From assembly GCF_037546185.1 (NCBI RefSeq), contig NZ_JAWMWH010000001.1, forward strand, positions 1,178,001 through 1,242,000: DNA of 64,000 nt, written 5' to 3'. Below are positions 18,096 through 26,849 of the stretch, piece by piece; the first letter of the stretch is position 1, and every line of letters begins with the position of its first letter. A program made the translations under genes and the position numbers. Origin of the DNA: Nicoliella lavandulae (GTDB taxonomy: Bacteria > Bacillota > Bacilli > Lactobacillales > Lactobacillaceae). The notes under the pieces were generated by a model. That model was given only the letters and a program-made list of their open reading frames with translations. It was not told the DNA's origin and made no database searches.

Positions 18096-19176
18096 TTGGT
18101 TCCTCCTGCTCATGATTGCTAATTTTAAAATTAAGTTTGTTAATTTGATGATCGTGCCAGTCATTAACGATGGCACGATCATCTACATGATCATCAATTA
18201 GTGCAATGCCACAATCACCGCCCCCAGCGCCGGATGTTTTGGCAACGCCACCATGTTGGATCACGATATCGCTCATTTGTTTTAACCGAGGCGTTTCGAT
18301 TGGAATACCCATACTATGCCCAAGCTGGTTCAATAATTGTCGGTTTACCTTAATTTGATGTTGAATCCCCGCAGTATCTTGGTGGTGAAATGCAATGATC
18401 ATTTGATTGACACATGCCTTGCTTTGGGCCAAAAAGGATTGATAAAAGTTAGTTTGATTAGCCTTTTTGCCAGCGACGGTGCCAACTAAACTGGCTGTGG
18501 ATGCGGGGGAACCAGTCCAACCAATCATTAACTTTAAGTTGTTAGGCGGGGTGAGTCGTTCAACTTTTAAGCCGGGCCAGGATTGCTCAATGACGTCTTT
18601 GATCGAATGCGTCTGTAGTTGATCGAACAGCCAATTACGATCAAATGATTGATAGGCAATCCACCCCTGATAAGCACTAGCCGCTACGTCACCCAATGAA
18701 CCATTCCCCTGGACTTTTAAGTGCGCAATGGCAGCTAGTTTAAAGATTGTTAATGTGTCCAATGGTAATTGATATAGTTTAAAAATGGCCTTCACGATGG
18801 CAACGCTAACGGCTGCTGATGAACCGAGCCCATATTTATGCCCATCATGACTATCCAAATCGCTATCAATGGATAATTGATACTGATGCGTAGGTAAGTT
18901 AAGTTCACCTAAATATGCTTCAGTAATCCGCATGGCCATCATGACATAGCTAAACGCAGCTGATTGCTGGGTAAAGTGGATTTGATGATTTTGATTGTGC
19001 CATTGAATGATTTGATGTGGTGATTGACTGGATTTAATCATCCCGGAATCTTTAACGATTTTCGCATTAACTTGAATGAATTGATCGACCGTAATTAATA
19101 CGGCGGGATGACCTGCTTCCACCACTGCATATTCACCAGCGATATATAATTTACCGGGAGCCTTAACAGTTATCAA
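18070..19176 (-). CDS. pmk: Phosphomevalonate kinase
   Basis: GHMP-family kinase making mevalonate 5-diphosphate (368 aa). It starts MITVKAPGKLYIAGEYAVVE, then the ATP loop GLGSSAAVSVAIVKAIF and a GHMP motif 3 KTSGAGGGDCGIAL near the C-terminus. A WTGSPASTASLV segment is typical of Gram-positive Pmk. The tail NHEQEEPNDQPSFSS extends into fni. It follows mvaD by 15 bases. Confidence 0.95.
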   Translation of the reverse strand: MITVKAPGKLYIAGEYAVVEAGHPAVLITVDQFIQVNAKIVKDSGMIKSSQSPHQIIQWHNQNHQIHFTQQSAAFSYVMMAMRITEAYLGELNLPTHQYQLSIDSDLDSHDGHKYGLGSSAAVSVAIVKAIFKLYQLPLDTLTIFKLAAIAHLKVQGNGSLGDVAASAYQGWIAYQSFDRNWLFDQLQTHSIKDVIEQSWPGLKVERLTPPNNLKLMIGWTGSPASTASLVGTVAGKKANQTNFYQSFLAQSKACVNQMIIAFHHQDTAGIQHQIKVNRQLLNQLGHSMGIPIETPRLKQMSDIVIQHGGVAKTSGAGGGDCGIALIDDHVDDRAIVNDWHDHQINKLNFKISNHEQEEPNDQPSFSS

Positions 19177-19191
19177 AAAATCATTTCCCTT

Positions 19192-20184
19192 CTATTTTAG
19201 TCTGGGGTCGCGAATTACTTTAACGCCGGGACCAGGGTTACAAACAACGATGTCTTGGGGCTTAAAGTGATTTGCTAGTTCGTCTTGAATTCGTTGCTCA
19301 TTTTTAGATTGGCATAAAATTTTAACATTAGGACCAGCGTCCATTGTAAAGTAACATTCGATGCCGTTTTGCCGTAAATGATGCACGACATTCATTACCG
19401 TTAGACTGTCAGCATTAAAATAGGTAAAGCTAGGATCAGCACTTAGGGTCAATGAATGCATCCGCATGGCATTGGTTTCGGCAATCTCACCTACGTTCGT
19501 AAATTCATTACTATAAATGGCTTGTTTGATGTTAATGAGATCATTTGCTGCTTGGTCGCGCCAAATGGGGTAGTAAGGTGAGGTGGTAACTGAGCGTTGC
19601 ATCCCATTACTACTACTAATTGATTTTTGACTACGGTTTAGGATGACCGTAATCATTTTGATATCCATTGTAACTGGATCTTGGATGGGTTCAGCATATG
19701 AAGTAGCATCAGAATTACCACCATGCCATTCAACGAAGCCACCAAAAATAGAACGAGTGGACGACCCAGAGCCCCTGCGCGCAATTCTGGATAGTTGCTT
19801 ACCGTCTAAATGTAATCCAGCAGCCCGGCTAGCAGCCGTTGCTAAGGCTGCAAACGCAGATGCTGAGGATGCTAGTCCGGCTGAGTTGGGAACATGGTTA
19901 TATGAAACCACCTTAGCAAATTGATTGATTCCGGCCAGCTCACGCACCACATCTAAACATCGTTTGACCTTAGAACTAACGGGGATCGACTGGTCATCTA
20001 ACCAAAATTGATCTGCTGATAAATATTCATCGAATTGGACACCGGTTTGAGTATAAAAATGATCTAGCGTCAGTGATAGACTACTGTTTTGGGGGATGAT
20101 TAATTCTAAGTTGGCTTTCCCCCAGTATTTAACGAGTGCAATATTAGTATGAGCCTGCGCCCACGTTAATGGTTCAGTCTTCAA
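19192..20184 (-). CDS. mvaD: Diphosphomevalonate decarboxylase
   Basis: ATP-dependent decarboxylase giving isopentenyl diphosphate, the third step of this block. It starts near ARAHTNIALVKYWGK-like sequence (AQAHTNIALVKYWGKANLEL); NSAGLASSASAFAALATAASRA is the ATP loop and LSRIARRGSGSSTRSIFGGF the substrate-binding segment. 330 aa is typical. The SD AGGAGGGG precedes ATG 20184, 12 bases after mvk. Confidence 0.96.
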   Translation of the reverse strand: MKTEPLTWAQAHTNIALVKYWGKANLELIIPQNSSLSLTLDHFYTQTGVQFDEYLSADQFWLDDQSIPVSSKVKRCLDVVRELAGINQFAKVVSYNHVPNSAGLASSASAFAALATAASRAAGLHLDGKQLSRIARRGSGSSTRSIFGGFVEWHGGNSDATSYAEPIQDPVTMDIKMITVILNRSQKSISSSNGMQRSVTTSPYYPIWRDQAANDLINIKQAIYSNEFTNVGEIAETNAMRMHSLTLSADPSFTYFNADSLTVMNVVHHLRQNGIECYFTMDAGPNVKILCQSKNEQRIQDELANHFKPQDIVVCNPGPGVKVIRDPRLK

Positions 20185-20196
20185 TTTATTCCCCTC

Positions 20197-21120
20197 CTAA
20201 AAGGATTCGATCCAGGTATTAACAGCACCAGCGTTCGATAGGGCGTTGGCAATTTTAACGGCTTTTGAATGGGTGTCAGTAAGTGAGATAATGCATCCAC
20301 CTAAGCCACTGCCGGTTAACTTAGTGCCCAATGAGCCATTTTGATTAGCAACGTTGATCAAATACTCAGTTCTTGGAATATTGATACCTAAGTAATCAAG
20401 TTGTTGTTGGGCTTGATTCATTAACGTCCCTAACCGATTGATTTGATTTTGTTCTAAGACCGTTTTGGTTTGGTTCGTTAAATCGCCTAAGTGTTGAATG
20501 GCGGCATTGGCATTTTGATCTTGTTTAACTAATTGTCGAACGGAGTTGACCGCCACATCAGTTTGGCCTCGAATTCCACTATCAGCAATGATTAAATAAC
20601 CATTTAGGTTTAAATCAATGGTAGCTGGTTGTTGTTTGTGAATGAACCACACTGGCGATTCAGAGCTAACGGTGGCCGTATCGATTCCACTGGGATTACC
20701 GTGGGTGATCGTTTCCTCAATATCACTTAGCTCAAATAACTTAGCCCGCGAGAGGGGGGCGTTAAAGTAGTGATAAAGACTTTTGATCAATGCAATTGAT
20801 ACCGCCGCTGATGATCCCATTCCGCGTTCTGATGGGATTTCACTACTGAAGTTGATTTGTAAATGCACGTCAGTCGGGCTCAATTCATTACAAATTGTGG
20901 TGATCAATCGTTTGATACCTGTCAAGTTAACGGGGGCCTCTTTTAGCTCGCCTTTATAAAATTCACTATTGATTCTCATCCCATGTGAGATGGACTTAGT
21001 CGTTACCGTAATTGGAATGCTATCAATGGGGAAGGCAATCGCAGGTTTGCCATAAACTACGCTGTGTTCACCAATTAAAATAATTTTAGCATGACTTTTT
21101 CCGGTCGCTTCTTTTTTCAA
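20197..21120 (-). CDS. mvk: Mevalonate kinase
   Basis: First enzyme of the lower mevalonate pathway and first gene of the operon (307 aa). It starts MKKEATGKSHAKIILIGEHS with VVYGKPAIAFPI next; the ATP loop is ERGMGSSAAVSIALIKSL, followed by HGNPSGIDTATVSS and the C-terminal GHMP motif GTKLTGSGLGGCIISL. mvaS and mvaA (HMG-CoA synthase and reductase) are not in the window. The divergent intergenic region (21121-21296) separates it from the dinG homologue. Confidence 0.96.
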   Translation of the reverse strand: MKKEATGKSHAKIILIGEHSVVYGKPAIAFPIDSIPITVTTKSISHGMRINSEFYKGELKEAPVNLTGIKRLITTICNELSPTDVHLQINFSSEIPSERGMGSSAAVSIALIKSLYHYFNAPLSRAKLFELSDIEETITHGNPSGIDTATVSSESPVWFIHKQQPATIDLNLNGYLIIADSGIRGQTDVAVNSVRQLVKQDQNANAAIQHLGDLTNQTKTVLEQNQINRLGTLMNQAQQQLDYLGINIPRTEYLINVANQNGSLGTKLTGSGLGGCIISLTDTHSKAVKIANALSNAGAVNTWIESF

Positions 21121-21296
21121 TGTTATCGCTCACTTTCTAAAACCAGTATTCATATTATCATAAAATACCCGCTAACAACATGAAAAACCAAGTCGATGGG
21201 GGAATAATTAAATGCATCTTAAACTTAGAATAAATTACTTAAATGTAGTATCATTATGCTAGATTAAAATTTGAACGAATAAGATTGGTGAATTTG

Positions 21297-24086
21297 ATGA
21301 ATTCTAATACTGTATTTTCAGTGGTCGATCTTGAAACGACTGGAAATAGCATCCACGAGGATAATCGCATTATTCAATTTAGCTGTGCTTTAGTTCAGAA
21401 CAATAAAATTATTCGAGTCTACTCGACAAATGTTAATTCCGAAACTGAAGTTCCAGCTAGAATTACCAAATTAACTGGCATTACAAATGATGAGATTAAA
21501 TCCGCGCCTACATTTAAACAGATTGCAAATAAACTTTATAAATTACTATCCGGGACCGTGTTCGTTGCCCATAATGTTAACTTTGATTTTCCATTCTTGA
21601 ACCATGAGTTTCAACGAGTTGGCCATGCTCAGTTAAATATCAAGGCCATTGATACGGTAACGTTGAGCCAAATTTTACTACCGATGGTGCCTAGTTTCAG
21701 ACTGCGTGATCTAACTAGCTATTTTAATATCAAACACGACCATCCCCACTCTGCCAGTAGTGATGCCATTGCAACGGCCCACCTCTTTTTGATATTGGTT
21801 AAGCGCATGAAGACGTTACCAACGCCTACGCTTAAGTCCATTTTGGGGTTACAGTTACAATTACCCCTAAATACCGGGCAGTTAGTTCAATCAATATTTC
21901 AAGAGCAGGTCCATGCGAACCGAAAATTACCGGCACATTTAATGTATCGACACGGACTAGTGTTGCGGCGGTTCACCCGCCAAAAACGGGATGGCGATAA
22001 GGCCGTCTATCCATACCCATTTAGTAATCATGAAAAGCAAATGGAGTTTAGTACGCAAATTCGATTTATTCCAGAACAAGTCAAACTGATGAACACCCTC
22101 TATGATAATTATCAAGCCCATCAGCCTGATAACTTATTGGTAGCAACGAATAAGGGGATGGGGAAGAAATTTGGCTATGGGTTACCGATGGCATATCTCA
22201 GTCATAATCGGAATCAAAAGGTGATCATTAGCCTAGGAAACCGTGATAATGAATTAGATTTTGTAAATAAGACCATTCCAGTGATCAAACAATTAGCACC
22301 GTTCAACGTTAGTTATTCGATTCTAAAGTCAGCTAATAATTATATTGATTTGAATCGCTTCTTTGTTTCTTTACGAACTGATAAACGATCGGTGCAAATT
22401 CAATTCATTAAGGCCCAAATCTTAGTTTGGTTGACAATGACTAAGACGGGGGACTTAGGCGAATTGAACTTAAGTAACCAATCACCGTATTGCAATGAGA
22501 TCAATCACCAGGGAGTTAAATCAATTCGGCCCACCCAACCGTTTTATCGAGTCGACTTTTTAAAACGAGCACGGAATTCCAATAAGTACTCTAACTTTTT
22601 AATTACCACGCATGATTATCTACTACGGCATGCTAAGCAGATTAGCCAGCAGAATCAAAAACCACTGTTAGTGATTGATAATGCCTTGGAATTAAATGAT
22701 AGTGTGATGCGGATGAACCATATTACCCTCGAATTAAATCACGTTAATGTTTTGATTCGCAAAATTCAAGGGATTATCAATAATACCCACACCCTAAGTT
22801 TAAATGATATCTTGGGGCATCAAAAACAATTTCGTAAATCGGTGGAGCGCGTTAGCAGTGACTTAAATGCAATTAGTGCGTTCTTAGAACCAATTCAAAA
22901 GCGTATTTCAACGCGGTTCTTAGGACGTGAATTTGAGCGGCCGAACGATAAGCATTTAACGGGATTAGTGGACGTTGGTAAGTTGCGGGATGAATATAAT
23001 TTCGAAAAACAACGCTTTAATCAAATCAAGGCCAAATGGAAGGCCTGCTTTGAAAATGCTAATCGGATCGTTAGTGGGCCCAACCACGGTTACTCACTAA
23101 AAGAACAGGCGGTAGTTGATCATTTTCAAGCGTTAGTATTAGAAATGACGCGTGAAATTAAGCAGTATCATGAATTTACTGAGCGCTTGAAACAACAATC
23201 CGATGATTTAATCGTTTCAGTGTATGCGAACCAAGTCCATGACTTAAACAATGCCTTTTTGACTGCAGAGACGTTAAGTCCCCGGCTGGATTTAAGTCAA
23301 TCATTGTTCAAGCATTTTCCAGCGGCATTATTAGTTGATAATTTGAACATCGATAGTCGAATTAGAAAATTTACGTTCGATCAATTGGGGATGCAGATGC
23401 CCAACAAACGCTTGGTGCAAATTGAACAGCTAATGAAGCGACAATCCTTATCCGTAGTGGATGATGGCCCAATGCTCAATGCAACTTATGATTCAAAACC
23501 GGTTGATTACTTTGCAGAAGTCATTGTTAAGGCCTTAAAACACGGGACCAATCAGAATTACTTCTTGTTTAATTCCAAACAATTATTGCGCCAAGTGTAT
23601 TTCGCCTTAACGGAACGGCATATTAACGATCACTACAATGTCATGGCAGAAGGAATTAGCGGGAACCAAAGCAAATTAATTAAAAATATTTTAAATGATG
23701 GCCAATTGACTGTATTAGGCACCATTGCTACCCTGGAAACGAGTCGTGAAATTGCTAAACAGCCTCAATCAATATTTATTGTGGACCTACCCATTTTATT
23801 GGGTGATTCACCTAAGCAGCGGTTGTTGTTATCACAAGTTAATAATCTTGACGGTGATTCATTCAAAGATTTCATTGTGCCGAATGCGATTTTAAAGCTG
23901 AATCAAGCATTAGCATTAACTAATCCCAATCAATGGCTTGCCATCTTAGACTCACGATTGGTCAATACTGATTATGGACGTCAAATTGCGACAAGTTTGA
24001 CGTCGCAATTTGCACTGGAACGAATGCCGACCCGCCGGATTAATTTCGCCACCGCGAATTTCTTTAAAAATTTTATTAAAAAATAA
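21297..24086 (+). CDS. dinG: DinG-type protein: DnaQ-like exonuclease fused to a degenerate superfamily-2 helicase
   Basis: A 929-aa protein with the Gram-positive DinG layout. ATG 21297 is preferred over TTG 21285 because the exonuclease fold starts at once (VFSVVDLETTGNS). The DEDDh exonuclease is complete: ExoI DLETTG, ExoII HNVNFDFPFL, ExoIII HSASSDAIATAH. The helicase half is full length but its ATPase residues are lost: the Walker A region reads TNKGMGKKFGYGLP (Lys291 where Ser/Thr is needed), DEAH is DNAL (461-464), and motif VI (QGxGRLIR) is NQALALTNPNQW (869-880). It probably works as a nuclease with a non-catalytic scaffold. Lone gene upstream of tseB-asnS-dnaD. Confidence 0.88.
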   Translation: MNSNTVFSVVDLETTGNSIHEDNRIIQFSCALVQNNKIIRVYSTNVNSETEVPARITKLTGITNDEIKSAPTFKQIANKLYKLLSGTVFVAHNVNFDFPFLNHEFQRVGHAQLNIKAIDTVTLSQILLPMVPSFRLRDLTSYFNIKHDHPHSASSDAIATAHLFLILVKRMKTLPTPTLKSILGLQLQLPLNTGQLVQSIFQEQVHANRKLPAHLMYRHGLVLRRFTRQKRDGDKAVYPYPFSNHEKQMEFSTQIRFIPEQVKLMNTLYDNYQAHQPDNLLVATNKGMGKKFGYGLPMAYLSHNRNQKVIISLGNRDNELDFVNKTIPVIKQLAPFNVSYSILKSANNYIDLNRFFVSLRTDKRSVQIQFIKAQILVWLTMTKTGDLGELNLSNQSPYCNEINHQGVKSIRPTQPFYRVDFLKRARNSNKYSNFLITTHDYLLRHAKQISQQNQKPLLVIDNALELNDSVMRMNHITLELNHVNVLIRKIQGIINNTHTLSLNDILGHQKQFRKSVERVSSDLNAISAFLEPIQKRISTRFLGREFERPNDKHLTGLVDVGKLRDEYNFEKQRFNQIKAKWKACFENANRIVSGPNHGYSLKEQAVVDHFQALVLEMTREIKQYHEFTERLKQQSDDLIVSVYANQVHDLNNAFLTAETLSPRLDLSQSLFKHFPAALLVDNLNIDSRIRKFTFDQLGMQMPNKRLVQIEQLMKRQSLSVVDDGPMLNATYDSKPVDYFAEVIVKALKHGTNQNYFLFNSKQLLRQVYFALTERHINDHYNVMAEGISGNQSKLIKNILNDGQLTVLGTIATLETSREIAKQPQSIFIVDLPILLGDSPKQRLLLSQVNNLDGDSFKDFIVPNAILKLNQALALTNPNQWLAILDSRLVNTDYGRQIATSLTSQFALERMPTRRINFATANFFKNFIKK

Positions 24087-24108
24087 GTCAATTCCAAAAT
24101 GAATTTGC

Positions 24109-24114
24109 TATAAT
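24109..24114 (+). promoter_or_regulatory. Extended -10 promoter before the tseB-like gene
   Basis: TTTGCTATAAT gives an extended -10 (TGCTATAAT) about 38 bases before ATG 24153. The -35 region is weak. It would drive tseB-asnS and perhaps dnaD. Confidence 0.5.
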
Positions 24115-24152
24115 GGTATTGTTATCAGGAAACGCAGTAAAGGAAGTTCGCT

Positions 24153-24656
24153 ATGCAAAGAGAATTATTACGGCATCAGCAACGGCGTAAATTTAGAAGG
24201 ATTATTTATGCGATCGTTGCATTACTGATTATTATCTTTTGTATTCTAATTTTCCGTGCTCAAAGACCAATGAGTAGGGCAAAGGGCCAGTCGATCGATA
24301 TTGCTAAAAAGGCTGCCGGAATTCAAAATGTTAATAAGTTTTACATGTCCGCATTGAACCGGACGTACTACACAGTTCAAGGAACTAATAATCGGAATGC
24401 TTCACTATATGTTATTATTAATAAGGATGATGGCAAGACGACCGTTTTAAAGGCTAATCAGGGCATTTCAGAAACTGATGCTATTAATAAGGTCAAACAA
24501 GACGGTCAAGCGAAGAAGGTGCTCAATGCCGCACCATCGATATTTAATAATAAACCAGTGTGGATTGTTAGTTATTTAAATCATTCCAATAAGCTATGCT
24601 ACGAAACATTGAATTATGCTAATGGCAGATCAATCCAATTAATTTCGAATGTATAG
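24153..24656 (+). CDS. TseB/YpmB-like membrane-anchored PepSY protein
   Basis: A 167-aa protein with a basic N-terminus, one membrane helix (about residues 18-35, IIYAIVALLIIIFCILIF) and an extracytoplasmic PepSY-like region (TVQGTNNRNASLYVIINKDDGK). It matches YpmB/TseB, encoded before asnS in Bacilli; in Bacillus, TseB assists cell-wall elongation with PBP2A. The location directly upstream of asnS supports the assignment, since sequence identity in this family is low. Confidence 0.8.
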   Translation: MQRELLRHQQRRKFRRIIYAIVALLIIIFCILIFRAQRPMSRAKGQSIDIAKKAAGIQNVNKFYMSALNRTYYTVQGTNNRNASLYVIINKDDGKTTVLKANQGISETDAINKVKQDGQAKKVLNAAPSIFNNKPVWIVSYLNHSNKLCYETLNYANGRSIQLISNV

Positions 24657-24686
24657 TAAATTCATTACTAAACGGGGGAAATTTTG

Positions 24687-25982
24687 ATGCAACAAATTAA
24701 TATTATCGACGCCAAAAATCACGTTGATGAAAAGGTTAAAATTGGCGTTTGGCTCACTAATAAGCGTTCTAGCGGAAAGATTGCATTCTTACAATTAAGA
24801 GATGGAACTGCTTTTTTCCAAGGCGTTGTTTTAAAAAAGAACGTTTCTGAAGAATTATTTGAAGAAGCCAAAAAATTACGACAAGAAACTAGTATGTACG
24901 TAGTTGGAATCATTCATAAAGATGAACGTTCTAAGTTCGGTTATGAAATGGAAGTCGAAGATATCGAAATCATTTCTGAAACTGAAGATTACCCAATCAC
25001 CCCTAAGGACCATGGAATCGAATTTTTACTTGACCATCGTCATTTATGGATTCGTTCCCGGCGTCCATTTGCCGTATTAAAAATTAGAGACCAAGTTATT
25101 AGAGCTACTTATGAATTCTTCGGCAAAGAAGGTTTCGTTAAGTTCGATGCACCAATCTTAACGGGAAGCGCTCCTGAAGGAACTACTGAATTGTTCCACA
25201 TTGATTACTTTGATACTAATGCTTATCTATCCCAAAGTGGTCAATTATATGAAGAAGCAGGGGCGGAAGCATTTGGTAAGGTTTACTCATTTGGACCAAC
25301 TTTCCGGGCTGAAAAGTCTAAGACCCGGCGTCATTTAACTGAATTTTGGATGATTGAACCAGAAATGGCATTCATGCACCAAGAAGAAAGCTTAGACATT
25401 CAAGAACGCTACATTGCTTACTTAGTTCAAAGCATTATTGATAATTGTCAATATGAACTTTCAATCTTAGACCGTGATATTGAAACGTTGAAGCGTTATA
25501 CGAAAGTACCATATCCACGAATCAGTTACGATGAAGCAATTGAATTGTTACAAAAGGCTGACTTTGATATTAAGTGGGGCGATGATTTTGGATCACCTGA
25601 AGAAACTTACCTCGCTGATCATTTTGACCAACCAGTGTTCGTTTTGAACTATCCAAAGGCAATTAAGCCATTTTACATGAAGCCTCATCCAACTCGGGAT
25701 GATGTGGTTATCTGTGCAGACTTATTAGCTCCCGAAGGATATGGTGAGATCATTGGTGGTTCCGAACGGGCTACTGATTATCAATACCTATATGATAAAA
25801 TTGTCGAAGCCGGCTTAGACCCAGAAGCCTACTCATGGTATCTCGACTTAAGAAAATACGGAAGTGTTCCGCACTCTGGTTTTGGATTAGGACTGGAACG
25901 AATCTTAACTTGGTTGACCCTTGAAGATCACGTTCGTGAAACCATTCCATTCCCAAGAATGTTAAACCGGCTTCACCCATAA
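24687..25982 (+). CDS. asnS: Asparaginyl-tRNA synthetase
   Basis: Class II aminoacyl-tRNA synthetase charging tRNA-Asn (431 aa). An OB-fold N-terminus (VKIGVWLTNKRSSGKIAFLQLRD) precedes motif 1, motif 2 (FRAEKSKTRRHLTEFWMIEPE) and motif 3 (GFGLGLERILTW). ATG 24687 follows a GGGGGA SD better than TTG 24684. It belongs to the ypmB-asnS-dnaD group. Confidence 0.97.
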   Translation: MQQINIIDAKNHVDEKVKIGVWLTNKRSSGKIAFLQLRDGTAFFQGVVLKKNVSEELFEEAKKLRQETSMYVVGIIHKDERSKFGYEMEVEDIEIISETEDYPITPKDHGIEFLLDHRHLWIRSRRPFAVLKIRDQVIRATYEFFGKEGFVKFDAPILTGSAPEGTTELFHIDYFDTNAYLSQSGQLYEEAGAEAFGKVYSFGPTFRAEKSKTRRHLTEFWMIEPEMAFMHQEESLDIQERYIAYLVQSIIDNCQYELSILDRDIETLKRYTKVPYPRISYDEAIELLQKADFDIKWGDDFGSPEETYLADHFDQPVFVLNYPKAIKPFYMKPHPTRDDVVICADLLAPEGYGEIIGGSERATDYQYLYDKIVEAGLDPEAYSWYLDLRKYGSVPHSGFGLGLERILTWLTLEDHVRETIPFPRMLNRLHP

Positions 25983-25987
25983 ACCAC

Positions 25988-26018
25988 AAAAGTAGCCTGA
26001 ATGGCTACTTTTTATTTT
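25988..26018 (+). terminator. Terminator after asnS
   Basis: AAAAGTAGCC pairs with GGCTACTTTT around a short loop, followed by TTATTTTT. It lies in the 59-base gap before dnaD. Confidence 0.75.
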
Positions 26019-26041
26019 TCAAATTAACGGGAGGGATTCAC

Positions 26042-26779
26042 ATGGATGCATTAACTAACCATCTGATTAGGGATGGCAGCACTAATTTACCCAACTACTT
26101 ATTAGCGAATTACACTAAAATTGGCATGGATGCAAATGAATTATTGATCTATTTGCAATTCAAACGCTTCTTTGATCGCGGCATTGCAGCTCCAGACATC
26201 GAGACCATTGCTGAAGCAACTGGTTTTGATCAGCAATCATTCTATCAAATCCTTCATCAATTGATTCAAAAAAAGTTGATGACGATCCAAACCAAAAAAG
26301 ATCGACAGGGTAAGGATTTTGATCAGTATGATTTTCAACTAATGTATGATAAATTAGCTGAATTATGCTCAAATGAGGATGCAAATGGTAGTGGGGATGA
26401 TTATGCACAAATGACTACCACGATGCCTGATCAAGCTAATTTAACCACTAACAATGACCGTAAACATGTATTTGAAAGTATTGAACGCGAGTTCGGCCGT
26501 GAATTATCACCCATTGAATTAGAAACGATTAGTCAATGGCTAGATACTGATGGCTATCGACCAGACATGATTGAACTAGCGTTACGAGAATCTGTTTTAA
26601 ACCAGGTCTATAATTTGAAATATATTGATCGGATTTTACTGAATTGGGAAAAGAAGAATATTAAGACGCCTAATGATGTTGAAAAAGAAATTGATCGATA
26701 TGAAAATAGTCGAACGCCGAAACGTTCATGGAAACGTCATGATGATGGTCCTGAAATCCCAATTTTCAAAATAAAATAA
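26042..26779 (+). CDS. dnaD: DNA replication initiation protein DnaD
   Basis: A 245-aa primosomal protein helping DnaA load the replicative helicase. The N-terminal winged-helix domain DDBH1 (LPNYLLANYTKIGMDANELL) and C-terminal DDBH2 (FESIEREFGRELSPIELETI ... YIDRILLNWEKKNI) are present. The GGGAGGG SD is just upstream. In related genomes nth (endonuclease III) usually follows dnaD; here a terminator and the convergent ponA follow at once. Confidence 0.94.
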   Translation: MDALTNHLIRDGSTNLPNYLLANYTKIGMDANELLIYLQFKRFFDRGIAAPDIETIAEATGFDQQSFYQILHQLIQKKLMTIQTKKDRQGKDFDQYDFQLMYDKLAELCSNEDANGSGDDYAQMTTTMPDQANLTTNNDRKHVFESIEREFGRELSPIELETISQWLDTDGYRPDMIELALRESVLNQVYNLKYIDRILLNWEKKNIKTPNDVEKEIDRYENSRTPKRSWKRHDDGPEIPIFKIK

Positions 26780-26785
26780 GGTAGA

Positions 26786-26826
26786 CAAAAAGCCCATCTG
26801 CTAAAGATTTAGCGGATGGGCTTTTT
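26786..26826. terminator. Bidirectional terminator between dnaD and ponA
   Basis: AAAAAGCCCATC...GATGGGCTTTTT with an extended stem (CTGCTAAA/TTTAGCGG) makes one of the strongest hairpins in the window. It serves both converging genes. Confidence 0.85.
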
Positions 26827-26849
26827 AAGTTGCCTAACTAATTGTTGTT

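Noticed and set aside
18096..18182. Longer N-terminus for fni
   Set aside because: It would overlap pmk by over 100 bases and lacks an SD; AGGAGG is correctly spaced only for ATG 18095.
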